DNA of 64,000 nt from the NCBI GenBank assembly GCA_008704415.1, contig VXIS01000263.1, positions 1-64,000 of the forward strand, written 5' to 3'. Positions 9,740 to 19,693 of this stretch are shown one piece after another. The notes under the pieces were generated by a model that ran no database searches, was not told the origin of the DNA, and worked only from the letters and a program-made list of their open reading frames with translations. Each line of letters opens with the position of its first letter. Positions within the stretch are counted from its first letter, which is position 1. A program made the position numbers and the translations under genes. Origin of the DNA: Sphaerosporella brunnea (Eukaryota > Ascomycota > Pezizomycetes > Pezizales > Pyronemataceae).

Positions 9740-12067
9740 ATGTCCGAATCCGTTGTCCGAGTCACTAAGCCATTGAGGCTTGTCAAGGCCACCAATGTTT
9801 TGGAGCCTATGGACATTGATACCGTTGACGGTCGAGCCGTCAGCAAAGTGGACTTAGTTCAGCACGCTGTCGAGGTGGAAGTACCAGACTGGCTATCGGA
9901 TGCGGCTCAAGCAATTGACCGCCGACTGAGAAGCTTCGAAGATCTCCACTCGAAACTTAACGAGCGCCAGGAAGACATTGAGAAAGTCTTCCCTCAGCTA
10001 GTTCAAGCCTATAAGGAACTACTAGCTTCACAACACCATCTCTACGTGCAGGCCGAGTCCAATAAGGATACTTTGGCCCAGGCGCAACGCAGAGATTTTG
10101 AGGTTGTGCGTCTCGCTTCGGACAACTTTGCACAATCCGTGCAGTTGGCCCTTGAAGCTTCCGATGAAAAACAGACCGAGAAATTCAAAGCCTTAGCTGC
10201 GCAAGCCGAAACGCAAGCGCACTTTGTCAATGAAGTTGCGGTGTATGTCAAAGGAGTCGCAGACGAGCACAGTGGGGCCATTACGTCCCTAATTACCTTG
10301 TCCAAGACCACAGAGGACCGCCTCAAAGCCCTTGAAAAACAGATCCGTACCGAGCGCAAGAAGACCAAGGAGGAATTCCGGCGCAGGGAGCAGGATCTTG
10401 AGGAAAAAACCCGCAAACAAGTGGCCGCGTTTCTGGAACTCGCTATCGAACAGGTCCAGACACAAAACCCCGATGATGCGGAAACAAGTCTTCGCGATCT
10501 CGCTCAATCGCTAAAGGATGGCAAGTCGTTAGAGGAGCTATCCATTCGAGAACGTGCGAAGACCAAGGGAAAAAACAAGGCCCCTATTGAGGAACAATTT
10601 TCTGTTCCTCCTCCAGTCGACGACGATGAGGACGAAGAGGAAGGAGTTGTGTGGGAAAACGTACCCCTTGGTAAGCGCTACGCCGATCCCAACCAAGGTC
10701 CCGCTCCGACCAGAGTGGCACAAACGCCTATACGCGTTGTATTGCCTACTGCTCCCGTCGCCACCGCGAAAGACTACGGTAAAGACTCCAAGAGGAGTTC
10801 CAAAGCCGGTTCTGCGGGTGGAGGTAACCCACCGCCTCCGCGAAAGACGGCTAGAGGTGTGCCCAGATCGCACTCTAGTTCGTCATCGTCATCTTCGGAT
10901 GACTCTGATCCGGATAACGCTGGATTCGGTAACCCCGACTCCTCCTCAGACAGCGATGATGATCGTCGCAAAAAGAGGAAGTCATCCCGGATGGTCGTCA
11001 CGACCGTGGAGCAACCCAAGATCCCCTCACCTGAGCGATTTAACGGCAAGTCCGGCAAATTGCAGTACAGGGATTGGGTTGACTCCCTTGATCGGTGGTT
11101 TGACTACTACCGAGGTGCCTATAAGTCCGATAAACAGAAATTGATCTATATCGGGCAGGCAATGGGTGGTGATGCGTTAACTTGGTTCAACGCACGCGCT
11201 CGGTACCTCAAGAAACAAAAACTTGAGGATAACTGGAAGGCATTCATGTCAGCCATGGATGCCGAGTTCATCAATGAGCATGAAGATGACGACATGCTCG
11301 AGGAGATGAAAGCGCTGCGCTATGAAAAGAACATAGACGCATATCTGCAGCAAATGCAGACACGAAACCACCTTGTGGGTCTCTCCGGAGTAGTTTGGAG
11401 AAACCTGCTACTTGGCGGCTTATCCGAGGAACTCCGCAAGCGGATGTCATACTCGGATTTAGCCGAAGACGATGACACAGCCTTTATCTTTAAGATAAAG
11501 CGTGTTGGACGTGAGTATGAGAAACACCTCGCAAAGGAGGCTGCTCTCAGAAAACAAGTCCAGGAGATAAGGGGTTCTAGTCACAAGAACTCCTCGCAAA
11601 AAGGCTCCAAGAATGGCAACTCTGACCCGCTGAAGCCTCAAGGTTCCGACCATAAGGTCGGTAAACGAGGTGACAAGGGTCAGGGAAAGGGAAAGGCCGT
11701 TGGTAAGGCAGAAAAGCCTTTCACCAATGACAAGTTGAAGGGGATCGCTCCTACGCTTATTGAAAAGCGTAAGAAAGATAACCTCTGCCTTCACTGTGGC
11801 AAGTCAGGCCACAGATGGAGCAGCTGTACAGCTGACAAGGTTACGACCTCAGCTCGTAAGCTGGCTGGGCAGAAGCGCCGAATTCCCGACGCTGCCATTG
11901 AAGCCGAAGAGACTAATAGTTCGGGCACTAATAAGCGTCCGAAAATTAGTGCCCGGAGCATTGTGGATCGCCTTTGTGACCGCGATGCCCGCCCGGCAAT
12001 CTCCTCGTCTTCGTTGCCGCCTCGTCGCATCACTCTACTGGAGAGTGATTCTGAGAAGGAGGAATAG
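9740..12067 (+). CDS. Element 2 Gag polyprotein
   Basis: 775 residues from the first ATG after the 5' LTR (MSESVVRVTKPL). The first third is strongly charged and predicted coiled coil (roughly residues 60-290, many K/E/Q heptads). A Ser/Asp-rich linker follows, then a capsid-like retrotransposon Gag region around PERFNGKSGKLQYRDWVDSL, and one zinc knuckle CLHCGKSGHRWSSC (CX2CX4HX4C) near residue 700. Gag forms the virus-like particle and packages the element RNA. The frame ends at TAG and pol starts 595 bases later, so there is no simple gag-pol readthrough. Confidence 0.9.
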   Translation: MSESVVRVTKPLRLVKATNVLEPMDIDTVDGRAVSKVDLVQHAVEVEVPDWLSDAAQAIDRRLRSFEDLHSKLNERQEDIEKVFPQLVQAYKELLASQHHLYVQAESNKDTLAQAQRRDFEVVRLASDNFAQSVQLALEASDEKQTEKFKALAAQAETQAHFVNEVAVYVKGVADEHSGAITSLITLSKTTEDRLKALEKQIRTERKKTKEEFRRREQDLEEKTRKQVAAFLELAIEQVQTQNPDDAETSLRDLAQSLKDGKSLEELSIRERAKTKGKNKAPIEEQFSVPPPVDDDEDEEEGVVWENVPLGKRYADPNQGPAPTRVAQTPIRVVLPTAPVATAKDYGKDSKRSSKAGSAGGGNPPPPRKTARGVPRSHSSSSSSSSDDSDPDNAGFGNPDSSSDSDDDRRKKRKSSRMVVTTVEQPKIPSPERFNGKSGKLQYRDWVDSLDRWFDYYRGAYKSDKQKLIYIGQAMGGDALTWFNARARYLKKQKLEDNWKAFMSAMDAEFINEHEDDDMLEEMKALRYEKNIDAYLQQMQTRNHLVGLSGVVWRNLLLGGLSEELRKRMSYSDLAEDDDTAFIFKIKRVGREYEKHLAKEAALRKQVQEIRGSSHKNSSQKGSKNGNSDPLKPQGSDHKVGKRGDKGQGKGKAVGKAEKPFTNDKLKGIAPTLIEKRKKDNLCLHCGKSGHRWSSCTADKVTTSARKLAGQKRRIPDAAIEAEETNSSGTNKRPKISARSIVDRLCDRDARPAISSSSLPPRRITLLESDSEKEE

Positions 12068-12662
12068 TGGGATAACTTGGGTAAGTTCCCACCACCCTGT
12101 TCAAGGCGAGCTGTTGCAAGAAGCCCTTGCTGTTGACAAACGACTGGTCAGAGTGTAGCGAAAGCTCACTACTGGGGGTGCCTCCCTCCCCGCATTGCGC
12201 CGGGGTTGGTGCGTCAATAGTTTGGTCAGCTTGCATTACTCAGGATCAGAAGGATCCCTTGCCTTATTGGAATAGCCATTCTAAGCTAACAATCCGCTAG
12301 ATAGGATTTCTAGTACGGGGTTATGGAATATGGTTTCCTTTGTTCATCTGCGGATGTTTGTTTTGTTTTGGGTTTCTGGAAGAACTGGATTGGATTTCCT
12401 TTGTCTGTCTGGATGAACCTTTGGAATTTCGTTTGGTCTTGTTTTTTGTTTGCTTTTGAGTCAATTGAAAAGTTCTGGATTTTGTTGCGACAAAATGCGC
12501 ACTGAGGATGGGTTCAAAACCCGAAACACGCAGGCGTGTCTGCGTATGATTCAGTTTTGAAAACCTACAAGTGACCCACAAAAAACTTCAATACGCAAAA
12601 AATTTAGTGACCCGTTGTGGCCAGAATAGTGTCGAAAGGCTATTCAATAACAGATTCCCATC
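12068..12662 (+). other. Non-coding spacer between gag and pol of element 2
   Basis: 595 bases with stops in all frames and a T-rich middle (12320-12490). It contains a GTAAGT at 12080 and an AACAG at about 12650, which could act as splice sites, but a gag stop precedes the first of these, so splicing here cannot fuse gag to pol. How pol is translated (spliced subgenomic RNA, internal entry or reinitiation) is not settled by the sequence. Confidence 0.7.
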
Positions 12663-15600
12663 ATGAAGAGGAAAATCGTTACTGACGGAGCTCCTGAAGC
12701 CAAGCGCTTCAAACCTCCTGTCAATGGACCAAGACCTTATTTGAATATGACCTTGTCATGGGACAATAAGAAAGAAATTTCAGTACGCTGTCTGGCAGAC
12801 AGTGGAGCGTCGTGCTTTACACTCTCTGACCGAATAGTAGAGAAGTATCGCATCCCGACTGTGCGTCGTCAAAAACCAGTACGAATGGTGAATTTTGAAG
12901 GTGACTCGGTATCCACTGCAGGTGAGCAGTATACCTTCCCTTTGACCATTAGACATGGAGATCACTTCGATAAGGAAACCTTCGAAGTTTCCCCGATGGA
13001 GGACTCGTGTGATCTAATTCTACCATGGTGGTATCTGGCAAAGCACCAACCCTCTGGGTTGTGGGAAGGAAACATCAAGTTTGATTCCCAGCACTGTCAA
13101 CGGAACTGTACCAAGACCAAAAGCGAAGAATTCACAATTGAATTTGACGAGGCAATCCTACACATGGGATTAGATCCTCATATGTTCGGGCTTATTGGAA
13201 TGGTACGTCCTGATGGGGAAGCACTAGTTCTCGACTGGACACAAATGGTACCTAAGCAATATCAAGAGTTCAGCAGAGTATTCAGTCCTGAAGCTGCTGC
13301 AGAACTTCCAGAGCATCGATCTTTTGATCATGCAATTGATATCAAGGATGGTGAACAACCACCTTGGGGACCGATTTATGCCCTCTCAGAAAAGGAACTA
13401 GCGGCTTTGAAGGAATATCTTACCCAAATGTTGAGTGAAGGTAAGATTCGACCAAGCAAGTCGCCTGCTGGCGCACCCATTCTCTTCGTTCCGAAGCCGC
13501 ATGGTAGAGGAATCCGATTAGTGGTAGACTATCGTGGTCTCAACCGAGTAACTGTGCTCAACAGATACCCTTTACCACTAATGAACGAGCTTCGAGATCG
13601 TGTTCAAGGAGCCAAGATGTTCACTAAGATTGACCTGAAGAGCGGTTATAATCTTATTCGGATTAAGAAGGGTGATGAATGGAAGACGGCCTTCCGAACT
13701 AGATATGGTCATTATGAATATCTAGTGATGCCGTTTGGGCTTGCTAATGCCCCTGCCACATTTCAGAACATGATGACTGAGATTTTGAGAGATCTTATTG
13801 ACCAAGGAGTTGTTGTCTATATCGATGACATCCTGATATACTCCAAAACTGAAGAAGAACATGAACAACTAGTTCGTGAAGTACTCCGACGTTTAATGGA
13901 ATATAAACTTGCCCTTGCACCTGATAAGTGCGAATGGCATGTGTCTACAGTCGAGTTCTTGGGATATATCATCTCGGCAGAAGGAATTAGCATGGCTCAA
14001 GATAAGGTGCAAACCATTCTGGACTGGGAAGTGCCAACTTCCGTGAAGGACGTTCAGTCTTTCATGGGGTTTGCAAACTTTTATCGCCGTTTCATCAAGA
14101 ACTTTTCTATGATCGCTAAGCCTTTGACTGACTTAACGAAGAAAGGAAATGCGTGGGCATGGAATAGGCAAGCCCAGTGGAGTTTTGAAGAATTAAAGCG
14201 CCGCTTTACTTCAGCTCCGATCCTGAAACACTATGACCCAGACTTGCAATGCATTATGGAAACCGATGCAAGTGACTTTGCGATTGGTGGTGTGTTGTCC
14301 CAAGAATTTGAAAAGAGACTTCATCCCGTTGCCTTCCATTCACGTAAAATGGACAAGGCAGAGATAAATTATGAAATTCATGATAAAGAAATGCTAGCAA
14401 TAGTATCATGCTTTAAGGAATGGAGAAGATATCTCGAGGGAGCCGCTCACACCGTCTTGGTGTATACAGATCATAAGAATCTGGAATACTTTACGACATC
14501 AAAAGTGTTGAATCGTCGTCAAGCAAGATGGGCACAAGAGTTGGCAGGTTATGATTTTAAGATCATATATAGACCTGGTAGTCAGAATGGGAAACCCGAT
14601 GCATTGTCTAGGCGTCCGGAGTACCGCCCACAAAAGGGGGGAGGTAGCATCGAAGAAAACGAAAACCAACCCATTTACAGGGTGTTGCGACCCGACCAAC
14701 TGGTAACAGTTGAAGGCGAACAGGTTATTCTTTCTTCGGCGAAGCTACAGACTATCCCCAGGGTACGTTTCAGTAGTGAACTACTTGAGCAAATCTTTAC
14801 TGCTGGAGCACAAGATGAAGCTTGGATGCATGATTACGAGAATGCTATGAGCGGTAATCCTAGTGAAGGCATGGAATATGACGATGGAGCCCTGTACTAC
14901 AGAGGCCGTCTATATGTTCCTGATAGCTTGGACTTAAAGAAGCAAATTGTAGAAGCAGATCACGACTCGGTTGTTGCTGGCCATATGGGAGCAGACAAGA
15001 CCGTAGAGTTAGTGCGTCGCAATTTCTTCTGGCCTACAATGGATGCTTGGATTCGGGACTATGTGAACTCATGCCCAGAATGCCAAAAAGCTAAGTCTGC
15101 ACGTCACGCCCGCTATGGAGTGCTGTCTCCTCTAGAAGTTCCGTATGCCCCGTGGGACTCAATATCAATGGACTTTATCACAGATTTACCTCTGTCAGAG
15201 GACTGTGACCAGTTGATGGTTGTTGTCGACCGCTTTACAAAAATGTCTCACTTCATTCCGCTAAAGAAGGATGCGAAGAAAGCTGCCGATGTTGCACGCG
15301 TATTCCTGCGGGAGGTATGGCGATTGCACGGCTTGCCTAGTAGCATCATATCGGACAGAGATGCCCGGTTCACTTCCAAATTTTGGGAAACGTTAATGGA
15401 TCTCTTGAAGATTAAACGTGGAATGTCCACTGCCTTCCACCCACAGACTGATGGTCAAACGGAGCGCGTCAACCAAACTGTGGAACAATACCTGAGGTTC
15501 TTTTGCAATTACGAGCAAGATAACTGGGTAGAGATGATTCCCATGGCTGAGTACGCGTATAACAACTCCGTCACCACAGCTACAAGTCTGTCACCTTTCT

Positions 15601-16262
15601 TTGCCAACTACGGTTATCACCCAAGAACAAATTGGCCTGTTGAGGCTGAGGTGAAAAACCCGTCGGCAAGAAACTATGCACACTGGATGGAAAGCATCCA
15701 TAAGTTGTGCAAGGAAGCATTGGAACAGACCCGTGAATCTATGCGGAAGCACTATGACAAACGGTCAAAGGCTGCACCCAAGTACCAAGTTGGTGATCTT
15801 GTTATGCTCAATGGCAAGAACCTTCGGACAAGAAGACCATCTCGCAAGCTAGATGCGAAAATGCATGGACCCTTCAAGGTGATAAAGGTAGTGTCACCAT
15901 CCGCTATACGGATTGAACTTCCTAAGCGATGGCGTATACATCCTACCTTCCATGTTTCGTTGCTTGAGCCCTACAGACAGTCGCAAAAGGGCCTTCGACC
16001 TCCTGCGGTTGCAGTCGAAGATGAAGATGCGATGGACCTTGACGAAGAAGGGCTCTGGGAGATCGATGAGATCCTAGGTAGTTCATGTGACAGTACTGGT
16101 ACCATCAAGTACTTGGTCAAGTGGAAAGGGTTTCCAAATGAGGAAGACTGGACAGAAGAACCGTGGGAATGTTTTGAAGGTACTGGTGAAGCTGCTTTGA
16201 GAAAGTTCCATCGGAAATTCCCACAAGCTGCCAAGGACAGGAGAGTCAGGTTAAGAGGCTGA
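12663..16262 (+). CDS. Element 2 Pol polyprotein (PR-RT-RH-IN-chromodomain)
   Basis: 1199 codons without interruption from ATG (MKRKIVTDGAPEAK). The retropepsin motif is LADSGAS. RT carries FVPKPHGRGIRLVVDYRGLN and YIDD, RNase H begins METDASDF, and integrase has an HHCC finger ending CPECQKAK followed by the D,D,E core (SMDFITDL, SDRDARFTS, DGQTERVN). The C-terminal chromodomain (residues ~1120-1180, IKYLVKWKGFPNEEDWTEEPW) should bind modified histone H3 and direct integration, as in other chromoviruses. All catalytic motifs I can check are present, so the protein looks functional. Confidence 0.95.
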   Translation: MKRKIVTDGAPEAKRFKPPVNGPRPYLNMTLSWDNKKEISVRCLADSGASCFTLSDRIVEKYRIPTVRRQKPVRMVNFEGDSVSTAGEQYTFPLTIRHGDHFDKETFEVSPMEDSCDLILPWWYLAKHQPSGLWEGNIKFDSQHCQRNCTKTKSEEFTIEFDEAILHMGLDPHMFGLIGMVRPDGEALVLDWTQMVPKQYQEFSRVFSPEAAAELPEHRSFDHAIDIKDGEQPPWGPIYALSEKELAALKEYLTQMLSEGKIRPSKSPAGAPILFVPKPHGRGIRLVVDYRGLNRVTVLNRYPLPLMNELRDRVQGAKMFTKIDLKSGYNLIRIKKGDEWKTAFRTRYGHYEYLVMPFGLANAPATFQNMMTEILRDLIDQGVVVYIDDILIYSKTEEEHEQLVREVLRRLMEYKLALAPDKCEWHVSTVEFLGYIISAEGISMAQDKVQTILDWEVPTSVKDVQSFMGFANFYRRFIKNFSMIAKPLTDLTKKGNAWAWNRQAQWSFEELKRRFTSAPILKHYDPDLQCIMETDASDFAIGGVLSQEFEKRLHPVAFHSRKMDKAEINYEIHDKEMLAIVSCFKEWRRYLEGAAHTVLVYTDHKNLEYFTTSKVLNRRQARWAQELAGYDFKIIYRPGSQNGKPDALSRRPEYRPQKGGGSIEENENQPIYRVLRPDQLVTVEGEQVILSSAKLQTIPRVRFSSELLEQIFTAGAQDEAWMHDYENAMSGNPSEGMEYDDGALYYRGRLYVPDSLDLKKQIVEADHDSVVAGHMGADKTVELVRRNFFWPTMDAWIRDYVNSCPECQKAKSARHARYGVLSPLEVPYAPWDSISMDFITDLPLSEDCDQLMVVVDRFTKMSHFIPLKKDAKKAADVARVFLREVWRLHGLPSSIISDRDARFTSKFWETLMDLLKIKRGMSTAFHPQTDGQTERVNQTVEQYLRFFCNYEQDNWVEMIPMAEYAYNNSVTTATSLSPFFANYGYHPRTNWPVEAEVKNPSARNYAHWMESIHKLCKEALEQTRESMRKHYDKRSKAAPKYQVGDLVMLNGKNLRTRRPSRKLDAKMHGPFKVIKVVSPSAIRIELPKRWRIHPTFHVSLLEPYRQSQKGLRPPAVAVEDEDAMDLDEEGLWEIDEILGSSCDSTGTIKYLVKWKGFPNEEDWTEEPWECFEGTGEAALRKFHRKFPQAAKDRRVRLRG

Positions 16263-16463
16263 GTCAGAACCTTTTTCCTGGTGAAGCTATTAGGGGATCC
16301 AGGTTTTTTAACGGCTGACAAGACGCCTGGTCATGTACATTTTTTCCTTGTATAGGTTTTGGTACAGTGTTAAGTTTTTTCTCTTTGTTTTTTCTTTACG
16401 AAGTTTACGATGGCAGGAGAACACCCCATGTCCAACAACTGCGGTTCGCGGACAAACCTTTAT

Positions 16464-16477
16464 AAGGGGGGAGGTGG
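16464..16477 (+). other. Element 2 polypurine tract
   Basis: AAGGGGGGAGGTGG ends directly at the first TG of the 3' LTR, the expected plus-strand priming site. Confidence 0.85.
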
Positions 16478-17494
16478 TGTTACACCCACCTCCCACAGTA
16501 CCATTTCTGGTACCCCTTACGAGTTATGCCTACATTACCTTAAGGGTTACATAACGGTTTATTGACGGTGATGATTATCAACAGTGAGGCTGTATAATCA
16601 TCTATAAGTCCACTCTATTAGGTAGTGTCCTAAGAGTTACAAGACTTACGTCATAATGGCGATGGTGAAGTTAGTTGCCGGTTCCCATAGAAAAATAGTT
16701 TTTTCCAGGGTACAAAATAACTCACCATTCGTGCGCATACAAATGAATAATGACAACTGCGTTGGTCTAACACCTTGCAGTTGTCACAGGTTATTCACCG
16801 TGAGTTATATGGCAAAAAGTGGTTAGTTGCCGGTTCCCATAGAAAAATAGTTTTTTCCAGGGTACAAAATAACTCACATCACGTTGCGCCCGACCGTTAT
16901 ACCGGAACGTACCCGGTGGGTATATGAGGGGAGCACCTGTGACAAGACTTGATAAGTACCAAAGTCACTTCGGTAATTGGTCATCACGTCATAGCTACTG
17001 CGGCACTTCAATAGGGCATTCTAGGCGTCAAAGCTTACGCGTTCAATCACGCCATAGCTGCAGAAGAGTGTCCGAGTTGGAGTGGGGGTTATCTATAATC
17101 CCTGGCTAGTCAAAGAAGCTCGGTACCCTTACGTGGCAATCGGGGCAATTGTTCGTCCGAGGATTGGAAATCAACTTTGAGGCTCAAAGGCGAATCCGTC
17201 AGGATATAACCCGCGAGATTTCCCTCGAGTTGAGAGACCACCAGAGTTAGCAGACATCATCGTTAGGATATTGTGAGGTTCAGCCTTAACAATATTGTCG
17301 TTTACACAATCTATATTCGTTTCGAAATCTTTATTCTATTTTCCCTTCGGTACGAATATACTCGTACCATTAGCGAATCTTTACCGATCCCGTATTTGAA
17401 AGCTCTTCGCCCAACAAGTGTCTTTTCCTTAGAAAAGGATTACTGTTTGGCCTATCTTCCTTGTACGCGGTTTAGTGAACCTAGTGGTTTTACA
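16478..17494 (+). repeat. Element 2, 3' LTR
   Basis: Runs from TGTTACACCC to TTTTACA. From about base 20 on it is practically identical to the 5' LTR, including the two 56-base internal repeats. The element-1 LTR resumes within a dozen bases after it. Confidence 0.92.
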
Positions 17495-17670
17495 CTAGGC
17501 TAGCCTGAGGCACTCGATCTCCGAGTTCTTCCATAGCGTCACTCAAGCTAGCTACTATGATCCGGAGCCACCCGGCTATCACGTGCCCTCGAGGCGATCA
17601 CTATGCAGACTCCATTCTATTCCCCTAGCTGACTACTTAGAGCACATGTCACGTGACCATACCCGTGACA
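17495..17670 (-). repeat. Element 1, right LTR, second piece
   Basis: From CCTGAGGCACTCGATCT to CCCGTGACA this equals 1917-2083 of the left LTR. The string CTGAGGCACTCGATCT is also present, with one mismatch, at the end of the first piece (8676-8691), so the break is not a simple insertion with a 5-bp duplication. Confidence 0.85.
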
Positions 17671-17675
17671 TTGAT
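17671..17675. repeat. 5-bp target site duplication of element 1 (right)
   Basis: TTGAT, identical to 1257-1261, directly after the terminal CA of the split right LTR. Confidence 0.88.
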
Positions 17676-17775
17676 GATCATCAACGTCAGTAAACCGTTG
17701 AATAACCTTTATGGTGATGTAGGCATAACTCGTAAAAAGGTATCATAATTGATACTGTGGGAGCTGGGTATAACA
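17676..17775 (-). mobile_element. Right piece of the old LTR relic (element-2 family)
   Basis: TAAACCGTT...TGATGTAGGCATAACTCGTAA... GGGTATAACA aligns with the reverse complement of the start of the element-2 LTR, with many differences. Together with 1234-1261 it forms one LTR relic on the minus strand, the oldest visible layer of the nest. Confidence 0.8.
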
Positions 17776-17840
17776 AATAATGCGTTGTAGGTAAATGGAG
17801 ACGCTGAACGCGGTAATTTTCAGGAGAGAAGACAGGGTTG

Positions 17841-18133
17841 GCGACATCATTAGGACTGTAGGCGCGGAGGGATGATGCTGGAGTTAATATGGTTAGCAGA
17901 ATTGGCGAAAAGGATTGATGAGGTTTGGAAGGCGCTGACTATGCCGATGGTGGTTAGTTAGAATGGAAAACGTTGCAGAGAAGGAAAAGTGTAAGGCGAG
18001 GATACCTTAAACGGTTAGCTTGGCAGTAGTTGGGTCAAAGGCTTAGCAGAAATTGTAGCTGTCGCTGTATCATCAAGGCATCATATTTATATATATATAC
18101 TTTAACATAGTTGAAGTATAGGGTACCCGTTGC
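17841..18133 (+). repeat. Dispersed direct repeat, copy C (diverged)
   Basis: Matches copies A and B in patches such as GGTTAGCTTGGCAGTAGTTGG and TATATATATACTTTA..TAGTTGAAGT. Differences are heavy on transitions. It ends the repeat-rich block. Confidence 0.6.
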
Positions 18134-19693
18134 AGTCGCCAAAAAGGGCCTTAGTATATTTAAATAGCTTGCTATTATGGGTCTATAGTTTAGTTGTATT
18201 GAATATTTGTTGGTTAGATTTTGTTAAAGGTTGAAACACACAAACAGCCAATGTTTGCTGAGGCTTACATGGTGAGGGTGTCCTTTTAAGTAGAAAGTTT
18301 TTAAGAGAGAGTTAGTGCCATAACACATAAAAGGTCCATTTTCAGTTGAAAGCCCCAGTTATCTGGTTGCTAACACCCTAAACCAGTCCCTTTTCTGCAG
18401 CAAAAGCTTCTGTTGATGCTCATGCGCTTAGAAGCAAGTGCGGCGACCATGCAAGAGGCACCCCAAATTCCATGCTTATTTGCAAAAGGATGTTCCTTCA
18501 CAAGCTCCTTTTCCTAGAACACGCTGGATTTGTGCTTCCTTGTTGTTCTTGACTGATTCTCTGCTCCTGACGCAAGCCATTGTTGTGTTGCTGGTGCTGT
18601 TATGAAAATCTGAGGTGTTGGGAGGGGTTTCAAAGCCGGAGGGTTAGCGGGGGAAACGTGCAAAATTAGCGTCCGGCCAATACATCTTCCGGGTAATATA
18701 CATTAGCGCGGACGAGGATTCCGGCGAGGATATGGGCGAGGATTGGGACGGGGATGCGATTGAAAATGCTGAAGATATGGAGCTCTGGAGGCGGTGGTGG
18801 GTGAGGGCGCGCAGCGATAGTAGGGTTAGGGACTTGATGTCCCCAAACGCTGATGCACCGCAACCTCGTGGGAACGACGAAGTTGTCAAGTTACAACTTC
18901 GACGTTCCTATCTCCCGTGCATCATGCCACCTAAACTGTTCGTTAACGTATTTCTTGCCTGTTCGTTAATGTATTTCTTGCGATGCTCACATCTGCATGC
19001 TCCTGGACATCCTTGATTGCGCTCGGTTCTTTCCTCTCGTGGTGTCCGTACTTCTGGGCTTTTTTGTGCGATCGCATTGTGTTGGTGGTGTTGGTGGTGA
19101 TGGGGTGGAGGGTAGGAGAAGCGTTACGTTACGCGGACGTCATTTCGTGCCCAACAACCGTCACGCCGCCGCCGATTCTGTTTACAAAAATACCGCCGCC
19201 GCCCCCGCCGCCTCGCCAGTCCAGGCATTTTTTTCAGATTCTACCTGGCCCATCAATTCTCCAAACATACAAACCAGATAGCGTGAGATAGATGACGAAG
19301 CCTGGGATAGCCTCACAGTGCACTCACGTCTCGTGTGCCTAACGTTGTCACGAATCCGAGAAGCGACGGACAAACCAGGACCATCTTTCAAAAAATCGGC
19401 AGGTATCGATCGAAAGCGTATCGATTCCTAACTGACACAGAAGCAGGGCAAGCAAGGCAGCAAAGCAAAAAAAGCGGCGCAGCAAAGCAAGGCAAAAGCA
19501 AAGCAAAGAACTATCCTCCCACTCCGTACTCCATCGCCAAACATCAAGCACGAATGAATCCCATCAAGCAAAGCCATCATCAGGCGCAGCAAAAGAAAAC
19601 CCGTCCAAACAAACATAGCCCATTGCAAAAAGAACCCACAAAATACAAAGCCTCAGGGGTAAAAATACACGCGGCTAGAAGGAAGGAAGAGAA
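18134..19693. other. Intergenic, no gene recognised
   Basis: About 1.6 kb between the transposon block and RXT2. Several short open frames exist but none has a domain, a family resemblance or a convincing start. Bases 19440-19520 are a low-complexity AAGCAAAGCAAGGCA-type stretch. The right end should hold the RXT2 3' UTR. Confidence 0.6.

Larger units (their letters stand above)
8692..17494 (+). mobile_element. Element 2: apparently intact chromodomain Ty3/gypsy retrotransposon
   Basis: An 8.8-kb element with 1.0-kb LTRs (8692-9702 and 16478-17494) that are almost identical from the CAGTACC near their start onwards. Gag (9740-12067) and pol (12663-16262) are both open. It lies inside the right LTR of element 1. 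No matching 5-bp duplication is visible at its ends (GATC before, CTAGG after), and the first ~20 bases of the two LTRs differ, so the left end may have been rearranged. Near-identical LTRs and open frames suggest recent transposition. Confidence 0.92.
1262..17670 (-). mobile_element. Element 1: degenerate chromodomain Ty3/gypsy retrotransposon, interrupted by element 2
   Basis: The whole element is bounded by LTRs (1262-2083; 8023-8691 plus 17495-17670) and the TTGAT duplication. On the minus strand the order is LTR, gag-like region (7982-5934), a 200-base spacer, pol (5733-2164: protease, reverse transcriptase, RNase H, integrase, chromodomain), a purine tract and LTR. This order and the chromodomain place it among chromoviruses. 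Several single-base frameshifts break gag and pol, so it is not autonomous as read. The two LTRs are about 98% alike by eye, so it is not ancient. Element 2 sits in its right LTR. Confidence 0.92.

Noticed and set aside
12080..12655. Intron joining gag to pol in element 2
   Set aside because: The gag stop codon lies before the GTAAGT, so the splice could not produce a fusion; kept only as a possible way to make pol mRNA.
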